Below the pieces are notes generated by a model that was not told the origin of the DNA, made no database searches, and saw nothing but the letters and a program-made list of their open reading frames with translations. Below, in pieces: positions 26,472 to 36,017 of a stretch of 64,000 bases of DNA (positions are counted from its first letter, which is position 1; each line of letters starts with the position of its first letter). This DNA comes from Pedobacter endophyticus (GTDB lineage: Bacteria; Bacteroidota; Bacteroidia; Sphingobacteriales; Sphingobacteriaceae): NCBI RefSeq assembly GCF_015679185.1, contig NZ_CP064939.1:4216001-4280000 (forward strand). Direction: 5' to 3'. Position numbers and translations under genes: made by a program.

Positions 26472-27422
26472 TTAAGAATTCATTATCTCACCCATTGTAC
26501 TGTTCTTTTTGATTAAACCACACTTTCTAAACATTTCAATTAATCGTCGATTACGTGAAGTAAGTTTAATCATTGAAATATGGGGTAAAAAGTTGTCCAA
26601 TCGGCATAAGGCAAAATTTATTTTATGATTAACCCACCCATAATATCCTTGAATGTAAAATGCGCTGTCTTCACATCTCTTTAGGTACAAATTAAAATCT
26701 TTACTTTCTCTAAAAGCAATTTGACAAGCTATAAAAACTAACAAATAGTGCGGTATCGGGATGTTTTGTTTTATTAAATCATAATCTGGCCTTATTTTAA
26801 GGTCCTCGAAATAGTTTTTGCTACCTAAATCCTTCAGCGGTATCAATACATCCAACCAACGCTTAATTATATGGTTATTTGGGGCTGCTGCCAATAACCA
26901 AGATTCAAGCACTGGGTATTCGGCATCTATCGTTTGATTTTCATTGTAATGCGCAATAATATCAAAACCTTCGCTTTCGGCCTTTTCGTGTATCCAATTT
27001 AAATTATCTCTTAAAATTATGGTACAATCCATCCATATGCCACCAAATTTATATAACAATTCCAATCTTATAATATCGGTTTTATTTGCAATAGGCATTT
27101 TGCCTTTGATTACTAAGTCTGGAAGAAATGCGCTTACTTTATTTTTACTTAAAATATGAATCTTATGCTCGGGATGTAACCTTTGGATAGCATCAATCAT
27201 TTTCTGAATAGAATAAGGAATGAAATCTTCTTCCCAATACATCCAAATAATTTTAGGGATGCTTTGCGGCTTTGCATCGGGATTATTTGTAATAATTAGT
27301 TTCTTTTCGACTGGATAACTTTGAGGTAAAGAGGTGCCTTTTATTGTATTGACGACCAAACATTTCAGCATTTTTAAAAATACCCACAACTCATCACTGA
27401 TCTTATTTAATGTTAACCGCAT
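26472..27422 (-). CDS. Caps_synth-type glycosyltransferase (GT32-like)
   Basis: 316 residues. IPKIIWMYWEEDFIPYSIQK near residue 57, then NKTDIIRLELLYKFGGIWMD through CTIILRD near 118-144, match PF05704/GT32-like enzymes. It is a distant paralogue of the 24609 gene. It is convergent with the preceding GT2 gene, 22 bases apart, and its orientation differs from its neighbours. Confidence 0.82.
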   Translation of the reverse strand: MRLTLNKISDELWVFLKMLKCLVVNTIKGTSLPQSYPVEKKLIITNNPDAKPQSIPKIIWMYWEEDFIPYSIQKMIDAIQRLHPEHKIHILSKNKVSAFLPDLVIKGKMPIANKTDIIRLELLYKFGGIWMDCTIILRDNLNWIHEKAESEGFDIIAHYNENQTIDAEYPVLESWLLAAAPNNHIIKRWLDVLIPLKDLGSKNYFEDLKIRPDYDLIKQNIPIPHYLLVFIACQIAFRESKDFNLYLKRCEDSAFYIQGYYGWVNHKINFALCRLDNFLPHISMIKLTSRNRRLIEMFRKCGLIKKNSTMGEIMNS

Positions 27423-27752
27423 CGTAATTTAATCGTTCCTGATTTCAGTATTAAAATTTAATGAGCTTTTTGGATGTTTAATGCTTTATATCAATATTTT
27501 AATTATTATTTTTTGCATCAAAAACATTAAGTAAAGACCCAAAACTCAGGTTATTTATGTGTTGTTTTCGCTTTTATTTCTCGATCTACTTCTTAAACAG
27601 TTATTAAATATCAATTTATTATTCTGCACCAGCTTAACGCAACACAAGATCTAAATGGAATATTTAAATATTTATCCTAAACTTTCGATTTATAAGAGGA
27701 GGGTCAAAAGTATTGTAAATTGGCTAACTTTCCAAACACTAAATCTGTTCAG
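27423..27752. other. AT-rich gap in the glycan island
   Basis: No gene supported. It contains a short AAAACTCAGGTTA word near 27540 that matches the outer arm of the nested palindrome at 24369-24576, perhaps a solo arm. Confidence 0.35.
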
Positions 27753-28688
27753 TTATCGCTTTACAGATGCTATGCTTCTTTTCATAAATTTGAATAAAAG
27801 AGCAATGTTATAAGTAAACGGAAATTTAATGTTGAACGGTAAGGATGTGCTTCCTTTTATTAATTTATACCGCTCTAGCCACTCTTTCATAATCCATTTA
27901 TGTTTCTTAAAATTCCATCGTACCTTATTATTATTCTTATTCAAGTAATTTAAAACGCTAAAGTACTCTTCAAATCTTTGTTTTTCTGAGCTAGCATTTT
28001 TGATGTTTCTTGTAGTACTATCGTGATATCTGAAATTGTTTAATATTTTAGCTGAATAACAAACCTTACCGCTCTCCAACAACTTTATCCAAAACAACCA
28101 ATCGCCTGCAAACCTCATGTTGGCTATAAGCCGAAACACAGCTGTATCTATCGATTTTTTTTTAAACAACACTGCACTGGCATTTGGTATCACATTTTTA
28201 TAAAAAAATTGAGTGTTAATCTCATCTAGCCCATCATTTCTAAAATCTTTCAACCAATTTCTTTCGCTTATATCATCTGCCCATGCCAACCGTGTTTCCT
28301 TTTTCCCATTCTTATCTATACACCAAGAGGCACAGTAAGAGAGTACAATATCGTCATCAGTTTTTGCGTTGTTAAATACGGTTTCTAAAAATTCTTTTTC
28401 GGCCACATCATCACTTTCTGCAATCCAAATCCAGTCTCCTTTTGCCAGATTTATGCCTTTTTCCCATTGTTCAAAGGGCGATCCAGAATTAATCTCATTA
28501 TATATTACGTGACTAACTTTTTCGTGAAATCTATATTGCTCTATAATCGTTTTACTATCATCTGTTGAGCAATCATCTAGAATAATGACTTCAAAGTCTT
28601 GAAATGATTGGTTAAATACAGACGCTAAACGCTGTTTGAGATAGGCTGAATGGTTATAGTTTGGAACGATAATGGAAATAATAGGCAT
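27753..28688 (-). CDS. Glycosyltransferase family 2
   Basis: 311 residues. ISIIVPNYNHSAYLKQRL at the start, VIILDDCSTDDSK near residue 34, and WIWIAESDDVAE with the DD metal site near 87. The C-terminal half is rich in Lys and aromatic residues and holds RFAGDWLFWIKLLESG. It is a cytoplasmic GT-A enzyme without membrane helices; the sugar is unknown. Its coding sequence is AT-rich like the rest of the island. Confidence 0.87.
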   Translation of the reverse strand: MPIISIIVPNYNHSAYLKQRLASVFNQSFQDFEVIILDDCSTDDSKTIIEQYRFHEKVSHVIYNEINSGSPFEQWEKGINLAKGDWIWIAESDDVAEKEFLETVFNNAKTDDDIVLSYCASWCIDKNGKKETRLAWADDISERNWLKDFRNDGLDEINTQFFYKNVIPNASAVLFKKKSIDTAVFRLIANMRFAGDWLFWIKLLESGKVCYSAKILNNFRYHDSTTRNIKNASSEKQRFEEYFSVLNYLNKNNNKVRWNFKKHKWIMKEWLERYKLIKGSTSLPFNIKFPFTYNIALLFKFMKRSIASVKR

Positions 28689-28885
28689 AGATAGGTGTAT
28701 TGGGAATAAGATTTCTCTATCCGGTCTGGCTTATCAAAGGAGATATTTGCTCAGCATAAAAACCGTCAGAAAAAAATTAGCATTAGGTTTATAATCAAAA
28801 AAAATATCTCGTACGTTAACTGTTTAAGTAATTTTTGTTCTAAAATAGAATAAAAATTTTCAAAACTCGATATTTTATTGAACCG

Positions 28886-28914
28886 AACCTCGCAGGTTTA
28901 AGGCCTGCGGGGTT
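28886..28914. repeat. AACCTCGCAGG...CCTGCGGGGTT palindrome
   Basis: Stem arms CCTCGCAGG and CCTGCGGGG around a short loop. It lies in the 28689-29120 spacer, where no gene is visible. Confidence 0.5.
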
Positions 28915-29120
28915 ATTCCTAATGTGATAAACGTTTATCGGGTTGGTTGTGGTATGTTTTTAAAATAATTTATGAACCATGATGACAAGTAGTTATCCAC
29001 TTACTTAAGTACATCCGCAGCGGATAACGATTATATAGTATACCTAAGAGGCCGTCATAAAAAGCTAAATGAAAGTCTAAGCACAGATTCGATAGCTATT
29101 GGATTAAGTTTGGCGCACTA

Positions 29121-29234
29121 AACCTCTCCCTTTTAATGCTGGTGGGTCTTGCGCTGTCTGTACATCCCTTCCGAAGAAGTCAGAAGGGAAAGCAAAGGCA
29201 TTGCTTTTAACCCAAACGTTGATAGGGAGAGGTT
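29121..29234. repeat. MITE-like element with 11-bp inverted ends
   Basis: AACCTCTCCCT at 29121-29131 and AGGGAGAGGTT at 29224-29234 are exact inverted copies 92 bases apart. An internal hairpin has CCCTTC (29166-29171) and GAAGGG (29183-29188) arms. No target-site duplication is evident and no gene lies inside. Confidence 0.45.
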
Positions 29235-29270
29235 ATGAAAGCAGTGCGAATCCGGTAGTACGGGATAATA

Positions 29271-29309
29271 GATGTCAAGTTGACCGACTTTGTCGGCAAA
29301 CTTAACATC
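29271..29309 (-). terminator. Long hairpin just after the DUF6261 stop
   Basis: GATGT-AAGTT-CCGAC pairs with GTCGG-AACTT-ACATC around a TTT loop, with small bulges. It begins about 10 bases beyond the stop at 29320. There is no T tract, so it may instead protect the mRNA end. Confidence 0.5.
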
Positions 29310-29319
29310 ATTTGCTTTC

Positions 29320-30063
29320 TCAACCCATCGGCGATGAAGGTTGTTCACCGTCGGCTTCTACAACTCCTCGGCGGTTTAATAAGGTGTTGTAATTGGTTAT
29401 GGTTTGGTTAAGCAAATTAATGGTGCTTGCCCAGGGTTCTGCGCCATCACTAATATCGAGATTGGAGTTTAACCTATTACGCAATTTATAATACACCTCA
29501 TTGGCACTATTGCGTAACGCCCTCAGTTTTTCGGCGGGTGCGGTTGCCAATTCTTCATTGCGTTTAGCATAGGCATCAGAAAATTCGTTATTGGCCTGTT
29601 CCAGCTCTTTTTTCCAGTCCGTTAGGTTCAACTCGCTTACAGCAGTTTGCAATTCAGCCTTGGTATTCCAATCGTTAATAATATTGCGCAGGGTAGTGGT
29701 TTCGCTTAAGTAATTATCTTTAGCTATACCCGTTCCGAACAAGTTTAAATGCGCCGCCAATATTTTTGCTTGTTTGTTTATGTTGGCATCGGTACTGTAG
29801 GTATAACCTTGCACCAAAAAAGTAATGCCGTTTATGGCTTGATCTCTTCGGGCATCTATAGCTTCTATTTCTTTGGTAACTAAACTTGCTTGGCTTATTT
29901 TAAAAAGCTTCTCAATGTCATCGGTTGCTGTTCTTAATAAATCGTATTGTGCCCTCACATTAAGGTCATCCGGGTCGTTTTTTAACACAGTGTTTAGCGT
30001 ATCGGTTAAAAACTGGATGTATTCGCCGTTTCTGAGCGGCTGTAGTACGATGCTGTCAATCAT
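29320..30063 (-). CDS. DUF6261 family protein
   Basis: 247 residues from the ATG at 30061-30063; an upstream ATG adds residues that belong to the repeat region. IVLQPLRNGEYIQFLTDTL at the start and a long, mostly helical remainder match the DUF6261 family of Bacteroidota; the C-terminal third has coiled-coil-like heptads (WKKELEQANNEFSDAYAKRN). Function is unknown; there is no signal peptide or catalytic motif. The gene stands alone, flanked upstream by a 43-bp structured repeat array and downstream by a hairpin and an inverted-repeat element. Confidence 0.72.
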   Translation of the reverse strand: MIDSIVLQPLRNGEYIQFLTDTLNTVLKNDPDDLNVRAQYDLLRTATDDIEKLFKISQASLVTKEIEAIDARRDQAINGITFLVQGYTYSTDANINKQAKILAAHLNLFGTGIAKDNYLSETTTLRNIINDWNTKAELQTAVSELNLTDWKKELEQANNEFSDAYAKRNEELATAPAEKLRALRNSANEVYYKLRNRLNSNLDISDGAEPWASTINLLNQTITNYNTLLNRRGVVEADGEQPSSPMG

Positions 30064-30110
30064 ATTTGGTTTTTTAAAATTGTTAAAGATTAAAATCAAA
30101 ATTTTACTAT

Positions 30111-30283
30111 GCCACCTTGGCGCTAGGTATCGGGAAGCTTTCATACTAACTATGATACCTCCGCGCTAGGTAGCGGGAAGGTTTCCAAGTAACTTTGCTA
30201 CCTCGTTGCTGGTGGCAGGAAGCTTTCAATATCAGTTTCATTGTTTGTCGCCCTTGGCGACAAGTTTTCGAGCTAGGTTTCAA
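30111..30283 (-). repeat. 43-bp tandem structured repeat array upstream of DUF6261
   Basis: Three units of exactly 43 bases start at 30111, 30154 and 30197, and a diverged fourth lies near 30240. Each has a GNNACC arm, a GGTNNC arm and GGAAG(C/G)TTTC. The right arm of unit 1 (GGTATC) is complementary to the left arm of unit 2 (GATACC), unit 2 right (GGTAGC) to unit 3 left (GCTACC), and unit 3 right (GGTGGC) to unit 1 left (GCCACC). The fourth region holds a TGTCGCC/GGCGACA hairpin and TAGGTTTCAACCTA. The array ends 47 bases before the DUF6261 start, so it may be its leader. Confidence 0.75.
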
Positions 30284-30835
30284 CCTAATTTAAGGCCCAC
30301 AAAAATTGCTAAGGCGGAACTCTTATAATACCTTCCAAAATCATTACAATTTAGTTTTTAAGGGTTAAAAAAATACGTAGGATGTAAAAAATAGGGAAGA
30401 TAAAAAAATTTGTTGGTAAAGGGTATCCAGATGGGATATGGAAATGTTTGTATCAAACTTAACTAAAAGATTCGGTGATACGTAATTGTTTGGGTTTTAG
30501 TTGTAGATAATTTCCAGTTGCGCATTTAAATTAAATAGATTTTTATTTTGTTTAAACCATTTTGCATACAAAGAAATTGAGATATTATATCATTGTAAAT
30601 GCGGTAATTTTAGATAAGATTCTTGTGACTAGCCCTTGAACGGTTTCTTCAAAGTTGATGTGAATTGAAGATTGAACCCCAATAATATAACTATCATTCG
30701 CTATCCCTAGAATAAATCTATAAATGCTATGATGTTAAAACTATTAGTATATTTTTGTAGCGAAACGGAGATGTTATACGTTTATTTTACGTTAAGTACT
30801 TATAAAAAAAATAAAAAGCGTAAAAGGATAGAAAA
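30284..30835. other. Gap without a supported gene
   Basis: Very AT-rich spacer upstream of the 30836 gene. I see no RNA gene or further clear repeat. The right end should hold the promoter of the 30836 gene. Confidence 0.4.
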
Positions 30836-31870
30836 GTGTTAGAGTTTGAAGGGAAGACAATCATTTTTGGGGCACCAACAACTTTTGGTTTCTCGTCGGT
30901 TATAAAGCCAGAGCTGGAGCGTGTAGGGTTAAAAGTATTTGATTTTTCGCCTGTTCTGGATAGTAAATTTAAATATAAAAATATTTGGCAGCGGATACAT
31001 AATGTGTATCGAAAAGTATTCTTTAAAGATTACGCAAATAAAAAGAAATTACAAGCAAGTGAAATAGAGCATTTGCTGATGACTTCTTTAATGGAGGTTC
31101 CAAAAGCTGATTTTTCATTCTTTATAAGACCCGACCTGTTTCCTTCGCGGTTTATCGAAGAGGCATGTAAAAAATCAGGGTTATCCGTGGCGTACCAGTG
31201 GGATGGTTTGGATCGCTATCCGAAAATATACAACTATCTTAAGAATTTTGATCGTTTTTTTGTTTTTGATAAAGCAGATATTACAACAGCTACGCTGTCA
31301 CTTACCAACTTTTTCATTCCTGATAGAAATTATTCCAACACCTTCCGTGGTGAAAAGGCTTATTTTTGTGGTAGCTATATAAACAAAAAGAGGTTTTCTG
31401 AAGTAGCAGCTATTGCATACGCACTGCAGCCGTTAAACATTCCACTAAACTTTTTATTGGTTTGCGATAATAAAAAGCTCCGAGAAGAAATAGAAGAAGA
31501 ATCGTTCACTATTATAGCAGACTCAATAATACCCTATTCAAGTAATCTCGAAAATGTAAAAAATTGCACGATTTTAGTTGAGGTGCAAAATCCGGTGCAC
31601 GAAGGGTTATCTTTTCGAGTTTTTGAGGCATTAAATTACAATAAAAAACTGATTACAACCAATGCCGCCATTAAAAGCTATGACTTTTATGATCCTGCTA
31701 ATATATTTGTTTGGAATGGAGAAAACAGTGGCGATTTAGAAAGTTTCTTGAACACTCCGATGAAAGCCGTATCAGAAAAAGTTAAAAACAAATACGGCTT
31801 TGATAATTGGATTAAATATGTGCTGGATTATGGGAGGTATGACTCTATTGACTTACCCGAATCAAAATAA
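30836..31870 (+). CDS. Probable GT-B-like glycan biosynthesis protein, unassigned
   Basis: 344 residues starting at a GTG. No firm family. The N-terminal half holds IIFGAPTTFGFSSVIKPEL and DFSFFIRPDLFPSRF followed by AYQWDGLDRYP. The C-terminal half has ILVEVQNPVHEGLSFRVFEA, whose E...F.E spacing resembles GT4/CgeB-like nucleotide-sugar sites, then KKLITTN. It is therefore probably a glycosyltransferase of GT-B fold. It stands between DUF6261 and a GT4 gene on the other strand. Confidence 0.6.
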   Translation: MLEFEGKTIIFGAPTTFGFSSVIKPELERVGLKVFDFSPVLDSKFKYKNIWQRIHNVYRKVFFKDYANKKKLQASEIEHLLMTSLMEVPKADFSFFIRPDLFPSRFIEEACKKSGLSVAYQWDGLDRYPKIYNYLKNFDRFFVFDKADITTATLSLTNFFIPDRNYSNTFRGEKAYFCGSYINKKRFSEVAAIAYALQPLNIPLNFLLVCDNKKLREEIEEESFTIIADSIIPYSSNLENVKNCTILVEVQNPVHEGLSFRVFEALNYNKKLITTNAAIKSYDFYDPANIFVWNGENSGDLESFLNTPMKAVSEKVKNKYGFDNWIKYVLDYGRYDSIDLPESK

Positions 31871-32137
31871 GATACAACCGTTGCATGCATCAGCTAATAG
31901 TCTGTTCAAACTTATAATCGTTCGAGAATAAATAAAGGCTATTAAGTACTCTTTAAAAAACTAATGTACTACAATAAAAATGTGGAAAGAGGATTATTCT
32001 TTTCTTTGGAGAATATGGACAACTGATTACCCTCTGTTACAAATTGTCAATTTTTCGCGGAAGCAAATCGATGCATAGTAGAACAAAATTATAACAACCT
32101 AACAATTTATCATTAATAAATACGGAAAAAGCGTTTC
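31871..32137. other. Convergent spacer
   Basis: AT-rich, no gene or clear terminator seen between the two convergent glycan genes. Confidence 0.35.
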
Positions 32138-33253
32138 TCATTTGAGTAGGTTTGTTAGCAGGAGTTCGAATTTTGGTATTTGAACTGCTAAAGTGTATGG
32201 TTTAACTGCACTTTTTAACGATTTCCGATTAAATGCACCTCCTTTATGATAAAAAGCCATAGCTTCTTGTAGTTTAGTTACATCATAACCATCAATTACA
32301 GTTCCCATATCTTTTTTTATAATTTCATTAGCCATTCCTACATCAAAGGATACAATTGGCAACTCACAATAGGCAGCTTCCAAAATAACTAGAGAAAATG
32401 ACTCTGCTTTTGATAACATTAAAAAGCCGTTACCCATTTTCATATAGCTATAATAATCCTCATCCTTAGCGCCACACAGTATCAGCTTATTGTTACTCCT
32501 CATGGCTATTTGATTCAAATAAAAATTAAGCCCATCATCAGTCTCCTTTCCCAACCACACAAAGCATACATTCTCGTTCTTAAAGATTTCGAGTAACTGA
32601 ATCAAATATTCTATTCCCTTTATGTAGTGAACACTCCCCGAAATGATCCATACAAACCGATCACTTGGAATATTTAGTTCTTTCCGAAGCCTTGCTGGTA
32701 GTTGTAGATCAATTTTTATTTGATTTGTATCAATAAAACAATTTTGCAATAACAGTTTTTTACTGTCTTTAATTTTTTTCAGATTCTCGTAAACAATATT
32801 TGAACATGCAATTAGATAGTCTGAACAGGTAATAACCTCTTTTAAGTTTCTATTTCTAAGTAAGGTAAAACCAAATAAATTTTCATGTATATGAGTAACC
32901 ACTTTCACCCCTATTGTTTTTGCCGGCATAAAAGGCTCACTCAAGGTACACGTATTTACATACCATAAATCTGCCTTAATGGTTCGTTGAATTCTTAAAA
33001 GCTGGAAAGAAGTGTGGTTTATCTTAAATATTTTTAAAATACGCCTCAACAATTTTATATGAAACCGCTTGTCCTCTTTATAATTTAAATACTTCGTTAT
33101 ATTCTTTGGAAGTTGATCAAAAAGCTCTCCCTGTCTGAATACATATACATAGGGCTCAAATTTCGTTCTGTCTATATTATTCAATAAATGCCACAAAATC
33201 ATTTCAGAACCGGTTCTAGCTAGAGTCGGCGTTATAAATAGTATTTTTTTCAT
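32138..33253 (-). CDS. Glycosyltransferase family 4
   Basis: 371 residues. ILFITPTLARTGSEMILWHL at the start is typical of GT-B acceptor domains. The donor domain contains VWIISGSVHYIKGIEYLIQL near residue 215 and the EX7E pattern in AESFSLVILEAAYCELPIV near 284-302. Such enzymes retain anomeric configuration and use a nucleotide sugar. It is divergent from the GT11 gene about 80 bases away. Confidence 0.88.
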   Translation of the reverse strand: MKKILFITPTLARTGSEMILWHLLNNIDRTKFEPYVYVFRQGELFDQLPKNITKYLNYKEDKRFHIKLLRRILKIFKINHTSFQLLRIQRTIKADLWYVNTCTLSEPFMPAKTIGVKVVTHIHENLFGFTLLRNRNLKEVITCSDYLIACSNIVYENLKKIKDSKKLLLQNCFIDTNQIKIDLQLPARLRKELNIPSDRFVWIISGSVHYIKGIEYLIQLLEIFKNENVCFVWLGKETDDGLNFYLNQIAMRSNNKLILCGAKDEDYYSYMKMGNGFLMLSKAESFSLVILEAAYCELPIVSFDVGMANEIIKKDMGTVIDGYDVTKLQEAMAFYHKGGAFNRKSLKSAVKPYTLAVQIPKFELLLTNLLK

Positions 33254-33332
33254 CGTATTGTTAGCGCAAAGGTGTTTGTAAGATTATTAATATATTTTTG
33301 TGGTCTATTTATGATAAACTTACATTTAAAAC

Positions 33333-34190
33333 GTGAAAATAGTTAAAATTTTAGGCGGTTTAGGCAATCAAATGTTTCAATACGCATTTTATTTGGCTTT
33401 GCGGAAAAACTTTGGAACGGTTAAGATTAGTACAGCGAGCTTTGACGAGTATACCTTGCATAACGGTTTCGAGCTTGAACATATCTTCAACATTCAGGCT
33501 GATTATGCTTCCGGGGTGATGAGTAAAATATATGATCCCACCTTTAATAAGTGGAATATTAGGAAGCTAAGGCGTGTTTTTGGTTTGAAAAAGACTTACT
33601 ATGAAGAAAAGAAGTTGTTTGATTTTGATAAACAAGCTTTAGAAGAAAATGTAAGCAATAGGCTGTATTGGGGATATTGGCAAAACGAACGTTATTTTAT
33701 TGATATTGCAGACGAAATTACCAACGCCTTTAAGTTTAGACCGCCATTATCAGCAAAAAACAAGTTAGTAAACGAGGAGATTAAACACTCCAATAGCGTA
33801 GCTATACATGTTAGAAGAGGCGATTATTTAACAAACGAACTTTTGGGTGGATTATGTGGCTTGGATTATTACCAGCAGGCTATTTCCATACTTGAACAGC
33901 GTATTCCTAATGCAATATACTTTATTTTTTCGAATGACATTGACTGGTGTAAGGCACATTTAAACCTACCTAAAGCAAGCGCTATTAATTGGAACCATGG
34001 GTTACAAAGTTATGTAGATATGCAATTGATGAGCGCATGTAAACATCAAATCATTGCAAACAGTAGTTTTAGTTGGTGGGCAGCTTGGCTCAATAGTTAT
34101 TCGGAAAAAATAGTTATAGCACCAAAAATCTGGGCAAATGGCATCGACAATAATGACCAGGTTTGTCCAAAAACATGGTTAAGGATATGA
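33333..34190 (+). CDS. Alpha-1,2-fucosyltransferase-type GT11
   Basis: 285 residues from a GTG codon. VKILGGLGNQMFQYAFYLAL opens the protein; VAIHVRRGDYL near residue 156 is the HxRRxD motif that binds GDP-fucose; YFIFSNDIDWCK and IIANSSFSWWAAWLN finish the core. It would add fucose (or another sugar from a GDP donor) to a galactose-containing glycan. No GDP-fucose genes are in the window. It overlaps the next GT2 gene by ATGA. Confidence 0.9.
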   Translation: MKIVKILGGLGNQMFQYAFYLALRKNFGTVKISTASFDEYTLHNGFELEHIFNIQADYASGVMSKIYDPTFNKWNIRKLRRVFGLKKTYYEEKKLFDFDKQALEENVSNRLYWGYWQNERYFIDIADEITNAFKFRPPLSAKNKLVNEEIKHSNSVAIHVRRGDYLTNELLGGLCGLDYYQQAISILEQRIPNAIYFIFSNDIDWCKAHLNLPKASAINWNHGLQSYVDMQLMSACKHQIIANSSFSWWAAWLNSYSEKIVIAPKIWANGIDNNDQVCPKTWLRI

Positions 34191-35197
34191 TAAAAACTCC
34201 GTTAGTTACGGTTTTTATGGCCGCGTATAATGCTGAGCCATTTATTCGTCAATCAATCCTAAGCGTCATCAATCAAACATTTGGCGATTTTCAATTACTT
34301 ATCGTGAATGATGGATCTACCGATAATACGGTAGGTGTAATTGAAAGTATAAAAGACCCTCGAATAAAGCTTGTGCATAATGATGGTAATCGAGGCGTAT
34401 TTTATACGCGGAACCGACTGTTGAACTTGGCTATCGGAAAATACATTGCAATTTTAGATAGCGATGATGTAGCAAGCCCAGATAGACTGGAGCTCCAATT
34501 GGCTTTTATGGAGAGCCACCCTGATATCGCCCTATGTGGAGGGAATGCTGCGGTGATTAATGAAAGTGGTGAGCTTACAGGAGTTAATTATATCGAACCG
34601 TTCGACGAAACTATTGAAGTGTTTATGTTGTTTGGCAATCCCTACATTAACTCAACAGCGATATTTAAAAAGGATGTATTCCTTGCGTTGGGTGGTTACA
34701 AAGATTATGATCCAGCCGAAGATTTTGAGCTGTTTACCAGAATAGCGGAAAATTACCCAGTTGCCAACTTAAACCAAACCTTGGTAAATTACCGTATCCA
34801 TTCAAATAATATATCTATAAAAGATAACAGCAGGCAGATAAAAAACGAAATTCGCGTCCTCCATAACCTGCGCAAGCAATTGGGCTTAACAAACGATGAA
34901 CTTTGGTCCGCCATCCATCTATCGTTATACAAAAGGCAAACAAATCAATTTACTGTTAAAGAATATGCGACCTTTTTAAGTGAAGTCAAGTTAGCAAATC
35001 GACAGACAAAAAGATATAAGCAAAATATATTAGATGAATTTCTATTTAACAAATGGTATGAAATTTTAAGAGAAAGAAAGGCGAAGGCAGCACTCTTTCT
35101 GTTCTTTGATAACAGGTTGTTTAAGTGGAGGTTTTGTACTTTTAAGCAGGTAAGAAAGGTATTTAAGCAGTCGTTCTTTTCTTTGCGCAATAGATAG
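34187..35197 (+). CDS. Glycosyltransferase family 2
   Basis: 336 residues from the ATG at 34187, which overlaps the GT11 stop (ATGA); earlier in-frame starts lie inside GT11. TPLVTVFMAAYNAEPFI, LLIVNDGSTDNTV and IAILDSDDVASP give the GT-A domain and the DxD site, and DPAEDFELFTRIAE the third block. Coupled with the fucosyltransferase, it probably extends the same glycan. Confidence 0.9.
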   Translation: MIKTPLVTVFMAAYNAEPFIRQSILSVINQTFGDFQLLIVNDGSTDNTVGVIESIKDPRIKLVHNDGNRGVFYTRNRLLNLAIGKYIAILDSDDVASPDRLELQLAFMESHPDIALCGGNAAVINESGELTGVNYIEPFDETIEVFMLFGNPYINSTAIFKKDVFLALGGYKDYDPAEDFELFTRIAENYPVANLNQTLVNYRIHSNNISIKDNSRQIKNEIRVLHNLRKQLGLTNDELWSAIHLSLYKRQTNQFTVKEYATFLSEVKLANRQTKRYKQNILDEFLFNKWYEILRERKAKAALFLFFDNRLFKWRFCTFKQVRKVFKQSFFSLRNR

Positions 35198-35277
35198 ATA
35201 TAATCTAGATTAGCGTCTTTTTTTTTCTTTCAGTATTCAAACATTTCTATTTACCTTAGAAAAGAACTGGCGGCTTT

Positions 35278-36017
35278 ATGATTAAGAAAATAAAAAAATT
35301 GTTGAAGAATGATGCGAAAACGAAAAATTTTAAGCTTCAATTTAACCAGTTAATAACGTTAGAAAAGCAAACAGATAAACGCTTTGTTCTGGATAGTAAG
35401 GATTTATATCCTTGCTTAAGTGATGCGACTACATACACTGGATTTGATAGGCATTACGTTTACCATCCGGCTTGGGCTGCAAGAATAATTAAAGCCAATA
35501 ACCCCAAAAAGCATATTGACATTTCGTCGACCCTTCATTTTTGCTCGATACTATCTGCTTTCATCCCCGTAGAATTTTATGACTATAGGCCTGCAAAACT
35601 TTATCTAACAGGATTAAAGGCGCTCGGTGGCGATTTGTTAAATTTACCTTTCGCAGACCGCAGTGTTTACTCATTATCCTGTATGCATACCGTTGAACAT
35701 ATCGGCTTGGGGCGTTATGGTGACCCCTTAGATTATGACGGAGATAAAAAAGCTATTGACGAACTTAAAAGAGTATTAGCGCCCGGCGGAAATCTCCTCT
35801 TTGTAGTACCTCTGGCAAATACCACAAGATACATTTTAACGCTCACCGTGTATATACTAAAGAAAGCATTTTTGAGCTGTTTTCGGATTTGCAGCTTAAA
35901 GAATTTGCACTAATACCAGAAGATGGTGAAGATGGTGGGTTAATTGTTAATCCTGATGAGGCGATATTGGAAAGACAACATTATGGATGTGGTTGTTTCT
36001 GGTTTCAGATAAGCTAG
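35278..36017 (+). pseudogene. DUF268 family protein (methyltransferase-like), frameshifted
   Basis: The first frame runs to 35913. Up to VPLANTTRYI it matches DUF268 (WAARIIKANNPKKHIDISST, CMHTVEHIGLGRYGDP, KAIDELKRVLAPGG), an SAM-methyltransferase-like fold. From about 35834 the homologous sequence continues in another frame: FNAHRVYTKESIFELFSD and on to QHYGCGCFWFQIS, with a stop at 36015-36017. Restoring one T in the T run at 35834-35837 would give one protein of about 246 residues, the normal size. The gene is either a recent pseudogene or carries a sequencing error. Confidence 0.8.

Noticed and set aside
29133..29348. 71-residue minus-strand frame overlapping the DUF6261 3' end
   Set aside because: It runs through the hairpin and inverted-repeat element and has no features of a real protein.
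30111..30239. 43-bp repeats considered as a CRISPR array
   Set aside because: Units are contiguous without unique spacers, only three or four copies, no cas genes nearby.
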